Assembly: GCA_905182985.1 (NCBI GenBank)
Contig: CAJJDN010000003.1
Span: 928,397 to 992,396, forward strand
Reading direction: 5' to 3'
DNA: 64,000 bases
Origin: Paramecium sonneborni
Lineage: Eukaryota > Ciliophora > Oligohymenophorea > Peniculida > Parameciidae
Part shown: piece by piece, positions 25,782 through 38,155 of the stretch
Layout: every line of letters begins with the position of its first letter
How positions within the stretch are numbered: position 1 is the stretch's first letter
The notes under the pieces: generated by a model
Seen by the model: only the letters and a program-made list of their open reading frames with translations
What the model was told of the DNA's origin: nothing
Database searches by the model: none
Translations under genes and position numbers: made by a program

Positions 25782-28764
25782 TCATTACTATTCATCTTCA
25801 GATCCAACATCTTAAACCTCTTCTTATTATTCTTATTATTCCTATGTTCCATCCATATCTTCAAAACCTAATAAATCATCACAAAGGTTATTCAAATGTA
25901 ATTGTTAAGGATAATTTTTGTTTGGCATCAATGATTCCAAATAATCTATAGTATAAAATTTATAATTACATTCAATTTCTTATTCATCTAATTTTTCACC
26001 TTTAGATTTTAATAATTCAACAAATTAATCCCAAGACATTACTCCAGTATCACTTGATAGAGTTTTTAAAGCATCATATATCTATCCTTTAGTAACTCCA
26101 TTTACAGGTTTATGATTTACATATAATTTAAGAAATGTATTAATTTCTAATTCTGAAATTTATTCACCTGTTTCAAGATATTTTGAAAATTTAATTTCAT
26201 TAATCATATTTTCAATTTCTTAATTAGTAGGAAAATATCCCATAGATCTCATCATATCTGCAATTGCTGTTAATGGAACTAAACCATCTAATTTTCTTGC
26301 TTTAGTTGTATGTTCATCTTTTGATCTAATTTGACTATAATAAAAGAAATCTTTTAAATCTCTTAATGTTTATCCTTCAGGACCTCCATCAAGTAAATTT
26401 GAAAATATTTCATATTCTGTTTCTTAAGTTTAAAAATTATCTTCTAAAGCAGCAAAATCAACACTCCAAATATTAATTGCAAAATCATCTCCACCAGAAG
26501 TAAAAAATAATTTACCATCTTAAGTAGATGATAAATCAACTATCTTTTCAGGATGTGCAATTAAACCCATAGTTTTATTAGGATTACCATCTAAAGGTAA
26601 TTTAATAATACCAACAACTTTCTCTCCTGTAGAATATGCTAAATATTTATCTTAATATTCATTTTTCATATCACTTGGATTTAATAATAATAATCTTTTG
26701 ATATGTCCACCAAAAGTAGGACCTAAACATGTCTTTTTACAAATTATACGAAGATCTTTTAAAACAGTCCATAATTTCAATTTAAATTCACTATTAGTTG
26801 TTAATAAGACATCTTCTCTTTACAAATTAATAGGATACCAAATACATGCTGATGGTAAACATTCTTATTCAATAGATACTACACTCCTTAATTTAACTCT
26901 ATTATATGGATCTTATGTAGGATCTAAAACATCATAAACTGCTAATTTCATATCTTCACCAATTGTAAATACTTTTAATTAAACTTAATTTTTTTCATCA
27001 AGTGTTTCACCAAAAGCTACTGATTTTATGGGTCCATGATGAACTCTATATTTACCAGCAAATATCCATTCTTTTTATTATTTCAATTAACTATTAGGAT
27101 CAAAATCAAAATTAAAAACACTTACTGCATATGATTCATCAATAGTAGCAAAATATTTTGAATCAATACTAAAAGTTAAATATGTAATTTTAGGTTTTGT
27201 TTTATCAGTTTCAGAAACTAATAGATTTTTAAGCCATTTCTCTTCTTTACAATCATACATATGAACTATTCCATTTTTTGAACAAACAGCTAAATAATTG
27301 CCATCAGGGCTATATTCTATAAAAGTACTTTATATTTATAATTCACTTCCCTTTTCTTTTATTTCTTTTAATTTATTATGTTTTTCATAAAAATTCCATT
27401 CATAAATTTTATTATCTTCACAACTAAATGCAACTACAGGAACATTTGGTCTAACAGATATTGATATAATAGGTGAAACTATTGATGACATAATAACTGT
27501 TCCCTTTTTCTTTTCTTTTTCAATTTCTTAGAATTGTTAAGATTTCAATAAAATTACATTAGCTTTGTCATCAACAACAATAAAATCTTAGCAAACAAAT
27601 GGCTTTGATTTTTTCTAAGATTATTCATCTTTATCTTTTTCTTCATCAGATTCTGTTTCAACATCTTCCTAAAACATATTTTCATTTGCAAATGATAAAT
27701 TAGTTATTGAACTAATACATTAAATATTCAAACCATTTTATCCAATCACAACATCCTCAAACCAAGCTCGAATTCTAAATTTAAAATCATAAAATCTTAT
27801 AGATCCATTTGAAGCTCCAACTACCAAATATCTCCCTTAAACTCTTAATAATAATATTTAAGCATTTCCTTTCTTCTACTACGTTTCAGATTTATTTGCA
27901 ACATTCATTAGATTTACTATTTTAATAACTCTTCTCTCATCTGGTTATCCATATTCTTCTATAATAAGAGATACATCCCAAACTATAATGTATCCATCTA
28001 ATGTTCCTGTAACCACATTTTTGTTTTTTGGAATAAATACTGTTTAAGTCAATACTTTATTCTTTTAAACTTCAGGACTATAATATTCAAATCCTGCTGC
28101 TCCATATTCCCAACTCCAAAAGACAACTCTCTTTTTACCTGTAGTAGCAAATTCAAATATCTATTACTAATTCTACTTTTATTCAGCATTATTATTAATA
28201 GTCACATAGTATTAATAATCTTTCAATTTATCATCTAGCACTGTTGTTCTTAGACGAGGATCTTGAGATTACCAATCCCAAAAGGATATAGATTATATTT
28301 TATCTGGTTCTTCCTTTGACAATGTTACTAAGTATTATCCATTTTCACTAATATCTACCGCCTATACACCATTTGTGTGTGGTTCAAATATCGTTCTTCT
28401 TGGTACTCCTGTCTTTGCATCCCATATTACTAACATACTATCAGGCCCTGCATCAGCAGTTACAATTATGTCTAATTCTTTACAATATGCTGTGCATGAT
28501 ATTTTATTACACTATAAATCATACAATATTATACATGTCCTTATAATAATCTTTATTAATTATTCCCATAATCAAATATCACTCCTGTATGCGCTGTTGC
28601 ATAGAATATTTCCTAGATTCAAATTTTATCAATACCTTACGAGAATCATTTGTGAGGTTGTGAACACCATTCACCATTTTATAATTAAACCCTAATGTCC
28701 AAGAAAGGTTTAAAGCATTCAATTTTTATTAATCCTCTTAAAATTCATCATGATATTCAGACAT
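25782..28764 (-). CDS. CFAP251: CFAP251/WDR66 ciliary WD-repeat protein
   Basis: Axonemal protein of the calmodulin- and spoke-associated complex at the base of radial spoke 3. Two 23-nt introns give exactly 978 residues. Most of the protein is two consecutive WD-type propellers, with many repeats ending in IWD, FWDW, FWSW, IVWD and similar. The C-terminal ~200 residues form an EF-hand-like helical domain with NHKPVNGVTKGQIYDAL and MSWDQFVELLKSKGEKL, which matches the WDR66/CFAP251 tail (NHKP-G and F-LL--KGE). The final ~20 residues are Glu/Gln-rich. The combination of double propeller and this C-terminal domain makes the assignment specific. Expected location is the cilium. Confidence 0.88.
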
Positions 28765-29601
28765 TATTATTAAAATTATTCAAAATTCCTTTAATTTATT
28801 AAAACTTGATATCCTGCTTTTTACTTAATCATATTTATATAATTCTTATATATACATATATGTTTATTACATACTCTTTAATACTATATAAGTTATTTAA
28901 CTATTTTATAATAAATATGAATAATAATCATCAAAAACTAAGAAGGAATAACTATATCTATCAATACACTAAAAGAAGAAGATTTATAATTATAAGAATT
29001 TAGATTTTATTTAAGAATAATAGTACTTAAGAAATTTTATTATGTATTGGAAAAATATAGTAAATTTAAGAAATAATGATTAACAAAGAGATAAAAAAAT
29101 TAATAATCAATATTCTCATTATATTCGCTGATGGCATATTGTATTTGAAATTGATCAGAGTTGTAATAGATTCTTTTTAGGTTTAAATTTTAAGAGAAAG
29201 TAATTTAATAGAGGTTTAATCTTATTAATAGACCTTTGTCTTAATTCTTTATATATTAAGAGACAAATTTATTAGTTTTGGATTATCTTCATTTTATGTT
29301 TTAAGTCTATTTTATAAATTGGAATTTAGACATCTAAAAGACCTAGATTTTTGTTAAATTTAATTTTCTTATAGTTTTACTAATTTTGATCATAAACAAC
29401 AATTGGTTTCCATTTAATCACATGAATTCAATGAAAGTATCATGCATAGGGAATTTATTATTTTGATTAAATTTGAAGAGTTTATTATTTCTTTGAATAA
29501 AAGAAACAAAAGATCATTTAAGTAGTTATTTAGGTAAGGATTTACGTATGTATAATTAGTAATTTTTATTAAAAGTTTCTTATAACATTAATTTAATTAA
29601 G
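28765..29601. other. Intergenic region, no supported gene
   Basis: AT-rich spacer between the start of CFAP251 (-) and the start of an unknown plus-strand gene. Open frames here are short, of low complexity and lack motifs. Divergent promoters are expected inside. Confidence 0.5.
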
Positions 29602-30332
29602 ATGAATCCTATTTAATAGGCATGGTTAAAAATTTTATAACCAGTTGCAGGTGTTGTCAATGAGAAATTAGCTAAAAGATCAGGTAGCATATTAAAAGTA
29701 TATATGAAGGGCTTTTGGGAAAGATTGGTAGATTTTTCTTGATTGGACCAAGAGAATTCGGTTATCATCCAACAAATTAAATGTTTGTTTATTTCAATAG
29801 AAGAGTATTATTTGCTACAGCCTTTATGGGACATAAATATTCAGTATTGAAGTAGAAATATGAATATATAATATAGAGGATTAACTCATTAAGGATATCA
29901 TATGTTAAGACCAATGAGAGCAGCAGTATTCTTAGGTCCTATTGCTGTATTAGCTGGTCTATTCAGATTAGTATACTATTCTTCAGAAAATAGATCATAC
30001 TAGTAATAAATCTTAATATTATCTCCTTAGTCCTGATAATCTAGATTATGTTATGAAGAAAGCTACCAATGCTTTACATTTCCCATTGAATACACTTAAT
30101 CAAAGATTATCAGCACATTATACAGAAATCAGCTCAATTTATACAGCTGAAATGATGAAAAGAGTAAAAATCAATATTTTATTCAAAAAATTAGTATCAT
30201 AAATAACATGCAAAAATTATTAAAGAAAGATCAACATAATCTGAACACGTTAAAAAAACCAAATATGCTGATCCATCTTATAAATATGTTCCTATGACTC
30301 CTGTCCATATTGATGATATCAAACTCGCTTGA
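29602..30332 (+). CDS. Small single-pass membrane protein, possibly mitochondrial, unknown
   Basis: Four introns (26, 25, 28, 31 nt) give a clean frame of 206 residues. The N-terminus is basic and amphipathic (LAKRSGLLGKIGRFF) and a single membrane segment follows near residue 90 (AAVFLGPIAVLAGLFRLVYY). The C-terminal half is soluble, basic and Tyr/His-rich. Basic N-terminus, one membrane span and small size would fit a ciliate-specific subunit of a mitochondrial inner-membrane complex, but that is a guess. No family recognised. Multi-intron consistency makes it a real gene. Confidence 0.7.
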
Positions 30333-30866
30333 GTAATCCAAATATAAAATATATTACAATAAGTTCATTTATTTTATCAATTAACTTTATTAATTAAGAA
30401 ATTCATATTTATTAAACCTAATTCCTTTATAATCTTCTTAATTTGAAGAATATTTCAATCATTTTAAAATAATTCAAGAAATTGATAAGAACATACTCAA
30501 AATTTATAAAAATATTCAAAAAAAATTAAATACTTACAAATTCTTGATTTTTAATACTTTAAAAAAACATAAAAATGCATATGATTCATTATAAAAAATA
30601 ATCCTACTCCTTTTTTGCAAAATTGATTAGATGATCAATTCAAAGAATAAAAGCCAATATGAAAAATAATATGGCAATAGATTATGAAAATTACAAAAAC
30701 TCAACGATTAAGTTAAAAAATCTCATAATCTATTTTCTGATTTTCCAATTCTTTATATATATTTATAGAATATTTAAATATAAATTTGCTCAATACTTTA
30801 TTTACATTCAAATAAATCATTTATGTTACATTAAAAATTTTGATGATAATACTCATATCCTTATTA
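30333..30866. other. Possible coding sequence, unresolved
   Basis: A plus-strand frame rich in Lys, Asn, Tyr and Ile runs from about 30400 to a TGA near 30690 without a convincing start. Another overlapping frame opens at 30659 with a hydrophobic stretch. Either these are exons of the next gene or fortuitous open frames. No motif seen. Confidence 0.25.
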
Positions 30867-31562
30867 ATGAAGAATTCTTCTAACAAATAATTATACAATT
30901 ATTATTTCAAAAATAATTTTTATTATTCTAGTAGAAAATATTTATATTATTGATATAAAGCTTTGATAATTAATGCATATGATAAAAATTTGCTATCTTT
31001 TAAAAAATATCAACATCGATGTCTGCAATCCTTTATTAAAATAAAAAAAGCTTTAGCTATTTTTAACTATTAATAGATCAACCTTTATTTTCAAATTAAT
31101 CTAAGTTTTTCATAACAAAAAAATTTATTAAAAATTAAAATTTTATGGATATTAGAATGTTTTGAAGACCTTATTCATTTAAAATATATAAAATCTTTTT
31201 GTATTAAAAGAAAAAATAAAATTAACTAGCTAAAATTTAACAAAGTCTCTTAATTCATTTTACTTTCAATAGGGCTTTTCAAAACCTGGAAATAAATTCA
31301 ATCAAAGATATAGAAATCAAAAAAAATCAATAGGATAAAAAAAAGACTCAAGAATAAAAATTAAGATTACAAATAGCTGAGTCATAACAATTCGAAAAAG
31401 ATTAAAAATATTTAAGTTGATTTTTACCATTTGAAGTTTTTTTTTTATGTTGTTAAGTTAGATAATGACAACTATAATTATAATATAAAATTATCAAGAT
31501 TATAATTTGAAATAGAGATTAAATATTATAACTTTTTTGAACTGATATAACATCAAATTTGA
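30867..31562 (+). CDS. Hypothetical basic protein
   Basis: Removing one 30-nt intron (GTAG...AAAG, 30931-30960) leaves an exact frame of 221 residues ending at TGA 31560-31562. The product is strongly basic, rich in Lys, Asn, Gln and Ile, with a segment QSFIKIKKALAIF that resembles an amphipathic or IQ-like helix. No domain recognised. Upstream exons are possible. Listed at low confidence because conserved sequence is lacking. Confidence 0.33.
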
Positions 31563-32287
31563 TTTAGTAGAAATTTTTGAAATATAATAAAGGATTTCAA
31601 GATTAATATGTTTTTTAAAGATTAAAATTCATTTAAAAAGAGTTATTTTGAATTATGATGGGATCAATTGTGAAAAATATTTTGTTACTATTTTTAATAA
31701 TTTTTTATGAAGAAATTCATTTAAAATTAAATGTCATTAATTATCTTTTGTATAGAATTAAGTTATTATCAATATTAATTTATCTAAAACAGACAAAGAC
31801 TTTCTTAGTTTTCAATTTTACTATTCATTTGCTAAAAGTTTTATTTCTTTATATGAATATTTAATAGAAAGAATGATTACTTTTAAAAAATTTTATGCTT
31901 AGAATCATATATAATAATGATTTATCTAAAAATTTAATTAATATATTTGATATAGTACGAGAATTGGTATGAGTAAAATAAAGATTGAGATTGTTTAGAA
32001 TATTTATAAATAGACGAATCAATATTTAATCTGTATTTTATAACTTGTAAGTAAGATAAAAAAGAAATAATAATTTTGATAAAAAAAATAGCTATTGTTG
32101 ATATTGGATAATTGAATTTTAGTTTAATGATTGATTTGAAAATGAATTGTTATAAAATAGAGTTTTTAGAAGTATAAAGTTATTGGAAATATTAAGAAAG
32201 ATTAGATCGAGAGATGATTAAAAAGTATCAACATTGGAAAATGAATTGAAGTTATTTTATTCAATTTGTTAATTTTTAATAATAAAT
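31563..32287. other. Probable plus-strand coding region, exon structure unresolved
   Basis: The last part (about 32090-32249) reads as an open frame with a natural composition (IVDIGQLNFSLMIDLKMN, then WKYQERLDREMIKKYQHW) and ends at a TGA 39 bp before the kinase gene. Upstream pieces in other frames look coding-like but I could not join them with convincing introns. It may be a fast-evolving or decayed gene. No family recognised. Confidence 0.3.
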
Positions 32288-34048
32288 ATGATATTTAGTA
32301 AAGGTCAAGTGTAAAATGAAGAGTTTTGGAATAAAACTGATATTCCTACATTTGATTAGGAAGATATTTAAAATGTTTAAGTGATAATGGGAAACTTTAC
32401 AAAGGTTGGAAAGACTTTTAAATAAAGATGTGTAAGAACTTACTTTTTGGTCAAACAATTTTTATTATATTCTGATGTAGGAAAAGGGAATCGAATAAAA
32501 GGATTTGTGTAATTAGACACAGTGTATTGTTAATTTAATTAGTTTGAATAAGGATTTCAAATATAATTGATAAATAATGGTTATTAAATACACTTATACA
32601 CAGATGATAAAAAGTAATTCAATTAATGGGTGGATGCATTATCTAATTGTTGTATATTAAATGATTTTGATAAAACATATAAATTAGGAGCACAAATAGG
32701 ATAGGGAAGCTTCTCAACTGTAAATCTATATAATTAATTTTAGGTTCATTAATGTTAAAATAAAGAAGGCGAGATTTTTGCTGTAAAAATAATAAAAAAA
32801 CAAACAATAAAATAAATAAGCAAGAATAAGAACTATGAAGAATAATTACTAAATGAAATATAAGCTTTACGTATGTTTAATCATCCAAATATCTTAAAAT
32901 TGTATAGAGTCTATGAAAATTAATCAAATATATATTTGTTAACAGATTATATTGATGGACCAGAATTAGTATCACAATAAGCTTCAAAGAAAGTTTATTA
33001 ATAGGAAGATTTAAGAATAATGATTTTTAATATTCTAAGTGCAATTGAATAGATTCATTAATAAAAGGTTATGCATAGAGATTTAAAACCATAAAATATA
33101 TTATTAAATGGAAATGATATTTAAAGACCTGTTATAATTGATTTTGGATTAGCCGCTTTTACATGGTAAAAATCAATTCCATTTCCATAATGTGGAAGTC
33201 CTGGGTATAATTTTAATAATAAAAATTAGATATTCTGCTCCAGAAGTATTGAAATATGAAGAATCTAAAAAATCTTATAATTAATAATGTGATATTTTTA
33301 GTATTGGTATAACATTATTTGTTATATTATATGGATATAATCCATTTAAATAAAATGATTTAAAATAAACAATCAAGAAAAATACAGAAGCTTATTTTGA
33401 AATGCCTGCATCAAAATATCCAAAAACATGTAAGTAGAAATTGAAATTATGAATTTAGTAGAAAATTTGATTTGTTAAATGACTAAGAAATATCCAAAAG
33501 ATAGAATAACAATAAGTGAAGCTTTAAATCATTAATTTTTTTAAACGTCTTTTTTTTGTTAAATATCATTACCCAAATAAATTGTATCAAAACAATATCA
33601 TGATATAAATGCAAAAGGTGAAACTCATATTCATATGCATGCAAGTATGGAAATGGATTAAGGAATTCATTATGTTAGTTAAGCAAATACATAAATAACT
33701 CCTTAAAATTTTATAAATAAAAATAGAACCATTTCAATTTTAAGTGTTCCTATCAGTCGAAAAAGTTAAGAATATTTAAAACAATAAGAAATTAGTTCTT
33801 AATCAAGAGCGTCAAATGAAAAAGAATAAAATTAATTTGATAAATTTGGTATTCGTCTTCCATCTAAAACATTACCTTAATAAAAAAATCAATAATATGA
33901 TTTTGAAGATGAATTTCAACTAAATAATTATGAACATGATAATAATTTCGTTGATCAAGAACATTTACATAAACTAAACTTCTCGATTAATTCAAAACTA
34001 TTCTAAACATCTAAACTTAATATCCATAAAAATGATAATTGTCTATGA
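32288..34048 (+). CDS. Ser/Thr protein kinase with N-terminal PH-like domain
   Basis: Two introns (25 and 29 nt) give 568 residues. Residues ~30-135 look like a pleckstrin-homology fold: basic strand pair GKTFKQRCVRTYFLV, a middle strand-rich part, and a final helix with Trp (QFNQWVDALSNC). The kinase domain follows: GQGSFSTV glycine loop, FAVKIIKK with the catalytic Lys, HRDLKPQNILL, DFGLAAF, and GYSAPEV. The C-terminal ~170 residues are Gln/Asn/Ser-rich and lack motifs. PH N-terminal to a CAMK-like kinase suggests membrane-phosphoinositide recruitment. It converges with the minus-strand propeller gene (stops 39 bp apart). The last 269 nt are repeated at 34886-35154. Confidence 0.87.
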
Positions 34049-34884
34049 TATTTTATATTTTTTTTATTATTTTTTTCGTTTATACTTTCATAAATACTAA
34101 TGTAATTAACCTGCTGAAGATGCAATTAAAAATTTTAAATCACTATCCTATAATAATGGATCAGGAAAGTCAGCTTTTGGTCCTTCTTACATTTCATTCA
34201 ATATTTTTCCACCTACTGTTACAAAACAATTTTTTCCATCATGAAGAAGTAACAAATTACCTTAAATAGTTGGTTATATTACATTGAATCTATTCTTTCA
34301 ATATATTTAATTTCTTTAAGATGTATTGATATTTATTTCTATATTATAAGGGATGATTTCTTTTCATCAAAATTACAGATCAAAACAGAGCCTTTTTAAT
34401 TTCCTATAACAAATATTTATTTAGTGATTGCTTTAATATATATCTATTATTCGCATCCTTAAATGTCATTGGTTATTTATTTATTATTTGAATCAAAAGC
34501 CTTCATTCTATCTTCAGTTATAAAAATTATTTAAGAATCTATCAAGATCATATCATTTATTGGTTTGTCATCTAACAAAACATCAAATTTCTTATCTTGG
34601 AAATTAATCTTCATAATTGTCTAATATTTGACCATATTATTAAAACATTACTTAATCTTCTGAACATGTTATTATTGTACTTTTTGAATAATGGATAATT
34701 TCAAAATTGTACCTCTATGCTCAGGTTCCAATTTTTTATTATAAATCCATTAGTCCTTCTCTTATTTTTACCAAATTTAAATTATATAATTTTAATCTTC
34801 AACCCTACATTAAATGATAAATTGATACCCAGCCATTATATAATTTTTTTCTGAATCATAAAATGAACAAGCATAAGTTATTAT
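33780..34884. repeat. Copy 1 of N-joined 1,105-bp direct duplication
   Basis: Identical to 34886-35990, separated by the n at 34885. It covers the 3' ends of the PH-kinase (+) and of the convergent propeller gene (-). Confidence 0.95.
34088..34884 (-). pseudogene. Duplicate 3' fragment of the membrane/propeller gene
   Basis: Repeats 35194-35990 exactly and is cut by the n at 34885. Redundant if the duplication is an assembly artefact. Confidence 0.8.
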
Positions 34885-34885
34885 N

Positions 34886-35154
34886 AACAATAAGAAATTA
34901 GTTCTTAATCAAGAGCGTCAAATGAAAAAGAATAAAATTAATTTGATAAATTTGGTATTCGTCTTCCATCTAAAACATTACCTTAATAAAAAAATCAATA
35001 ATATGATTTTGAAGATGAATTTCAACTAAATAATTATGAACATGATAATAATTTCGTTGATCAAGAACATTTACATAAACTAAACTTCTCGATTAATTCA
35101 AAACTATTCTAAACATCTAAACTTAATATCCATAAAAATGATAATTGTCTATGA
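34886..35154 (+). pseudogene. Duplicate 3' fragment of the PH-kinase gene
   Basis: Repeats 33780-34048, the Gln-rich tail of the kinase, and has no kinase domain in front of it. Confidence 0.8.
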
Positions 35155-35990
35155 TATTTTATATTTTTTTTATTATTTTTTTCGTTTATACTTTCATAAA
35201 TACTAATGTAATTAACCTGCTGAAGATGCAATTAAAAATTTTAAATCACTATCCTATAATAATGGATCAGGAAAGTCAGCTTTTGGTCCTTCTTACATTT
35301 CATTCAATATTTTTCCACCTACTGTTACAAAACAATTTTTTCCATCATGAAGAAGTAACAAATTACCTTAAATAGTTGGTTATATTACATTGAATCTATT
35401 CTTTCAATATATTTAATTTCTTTAAGATGTATTGATATTTATTTCTATATTATAAGGGATGATTTCTTTTCATCAAAATTACAGATCAAAACAGAGCCTT
35501 TTTAATTTCCTATAACAAATATTTATTTAGTGATTGCTTTAATATATATCTATTATTCGCATCCTTAAATGTCATTGGTTATTTATTTATTATTTGAATC
35601 AAAAGCCTTCATTCTATCTTCAGTTATAAAAATTATTTAAGAATCTATCAAGATCATATCATTTATTGGTTTGTCATCTAACAAAACATCAAATTTCTTA
35701 TCTTGGAAATTAATCTTCATAATTGTCTAATATTTGACCATATTATTAAAACATTACTTAATCTTCTGAACATGTTATTATTGTACTTTTTGAATAATGG
35801 ATAATTTCAAAATTGTACCTCTATGCTCAGGTTCCAATTTTTTATTATAAATCCATTAGTCCTTCTCTTATTTTTACCAAATTTAAATTATATAATTTTA
35901 ATCTTCAACCCTACATTAAATGATAAATTGATACCCAGCCATTATATAATTTTTTTCTGAATCATAAAATGAACAAGCATAAGTTATTAT
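34886..35990. repeat. Copy 2 of N-joined 1,105-bp direct duplication
   Basis: Second copy of 33780-34884. Unique sequence resumes at 35991 within the propeller gene. Confidence 0.95.
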
Positions 35991-38104
35991 TGAATTATCT
36001 TCAAAATTAAACTTTTAAATCTCTTAAAACTTATTTTTTTTATCTAAAATGTAGATACTATCTCTTGAAGCATATGCTAAGTTATTTTAATCCAAATTCA
36101 TAATTGCCTTTATTTATGGATTTATACCATTTTATTATGCAATTTGTAATTTTTTACCCTTAATCTGAATAAAAATAATTTAAATTAAAATTACTTTTTT
36201 GATTTTAGATTCATTTTCTTCATCTCCTTCTTAATATTCAAGTTTAATTTTATTAAATTACCTTATTTTTTATGAATATTCCAAAACATTATAAAATAAT
36301 TAAAATGGAATTCATGTTCCTTTTCTTAACAATTTACTAACATTGTCTTTCTTATTTTTTCTTAACTTCAGTTAACTCATCAATTTTTTAGGATAGATTT
36401 TTTTATATCACAGATCAATTCTTATTCAAGTAATCTATAAATTCTTTAGATTTATTTTCATTAATTATACTTTTGGTTATCAACATTGAACTTATATCAT
36501 CTGCATTTTAAATAGAAATTTATCTATTTTTTAAATCTTCAATTATTTTAATTTGTTTATGGTATCATTAGCTAATAGAAATGTTTAAATTATACATAGA
36601 ATAATTCTTAAGCAGAAAATTAATTAGCATTCTATAATATCTCAGTTCCTTATAATTAAAATATTGAAAATATTCCATTTAGCACTGTTTCTTATATTTA
36701 TTCTGCCAATTCAAATAATTTTTGCTTTTATTCTTGAGTCTATTTGATTATTGTTTATGAAATTTTATTAAAATAAGTTATTAGATCAATAGATGCTTAT
36801 GAACTTAATCTATCCTTAATTTCTTTGAATTAAGAGAATTTTTCATATGGTCTATCTTATTCACAAACTTTACAAGCTTTATATGCTTTAGTTTCTTAAG
36901 ATTATTGAATTCCTAAAGATTAATATTATTAATGATAGTTGAGCAGCTATTAGAAGCAATAATTGAGCTTTATTGTTAATTAGTATTTTTACATCTTTAA
37001 TAATACTATTTAATTTAATTAAAATATCTTATTTAATCATTAAAATAGATATAAATTTTTTAATATCAATAATCCTAAAAACAATCCAACCAAAAAGCCA
37101 AATAAACAGGATTTCAATATTTTCATAGTTTCTCTTTATAACTATTATGTTTAAATGTTGACACAAGGTTATTATTTTGAAGCAATAAATTTATTATCTC
37201 TTGATATTAAATACTAATTCCATTCAGAAGGATTTGTAAATAATTAATCTTATTAATCATCTTCCTCAGTAGTTGTATTCGTCTCAATTGTAAAGTAAGA
37301 AATCTCTATAAAAAATAATAAATATCACTTACAATTCTATTAATTAGAAATTATTGTTTATGTTATTTAATAATTATTTAGATTGTTATCATCAAATTGC
37401 AGGAGTCCTTTTCTAAAGTTTTTACTAAATACTCTTTCTCTGCTTTACGTTTAATAAGATTTATAACTAGATTTTAATTCTTTGTTATAACAAGGAGTAT
37501 ATATCTTATTTTTTAGAAAGTTATATTTTGTAGATTTCTAATTGATTAATGGAGTTTCACTAGGAGAATGTAAATAATCTTTCTTTTTTTCTTTATTTTT
37601 TTCTTTTATTGTATCAATCTAATAATTTATACAATTAGATTTTAACTAACTATTCTATTGAAAAGATAATGTAGAATTTATATTTTCTTTGTTATAGCTC
37701 TAGAATTATAAATTTAAATTATTGCTGATTTGTTACTTACCACTACTCATACTATTTATAGATTTTTAAGTTATATCTCTTGGAGTAAAACATTTTATAA
37801 TTACAGATTCATGAGTATTATTTTTTATTTTTTGAGTTGTTTTATTTCTGTTGTTGAGTAAAAGATGAATAAAAATTTAAGATTTCTTTTTCAATAATAA
37901 ATTATTCAATTTTTCATAAATAATCCTAATTTCAAGTGGCTTATTGTAAAATTAGAATTATTTCTATGAATCAATAGAATCTATTATTTTTATCTTTTAT
38001 AATGTTTCTAATTATAAACCTTAAGTTTGAATAAATTCATTAAGTTTATCAAGCATAGAATCTAATCGAAAAAGCTCTTACTTTCTTTTATTTGTCAAAA
38101 ACAT
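35194..38104 (-). CDS. Membrane protein with coiled coil and propeller-like C-terminus, unknown
   Basis: The frame from ATG 38104 encodes ~260 polar residues (Ser/Asn/Lys/Gln-rich). One strong membrane segment follows (CLFGFLVGLFLGLLIL), then a Gln/Lys coiled coil, then a region of short repeated strands of WD-like character (AYASRDSIYIL, YIMAGYQFII, GSVLICNFDEKK, FVTVGGKIL). A 27-nt intron near 37300 keeps the N-terminal part in frame with the membrane segment. Other introns in 36200-37050 are not fully resolved, and one reading has an in-frame TGA at 36415-36417. No family recognised. Complete in duplication copy 2; its 3' end recurs at 34088-34884. It begins 51 bp after the next gene's stop, on the same strand. 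Confidence 0.5.
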
Positions 38105-38155
38105 ATCAATTTTAACTGATAAATTATTTATAATATATGCGTAAATTATTGTTAA

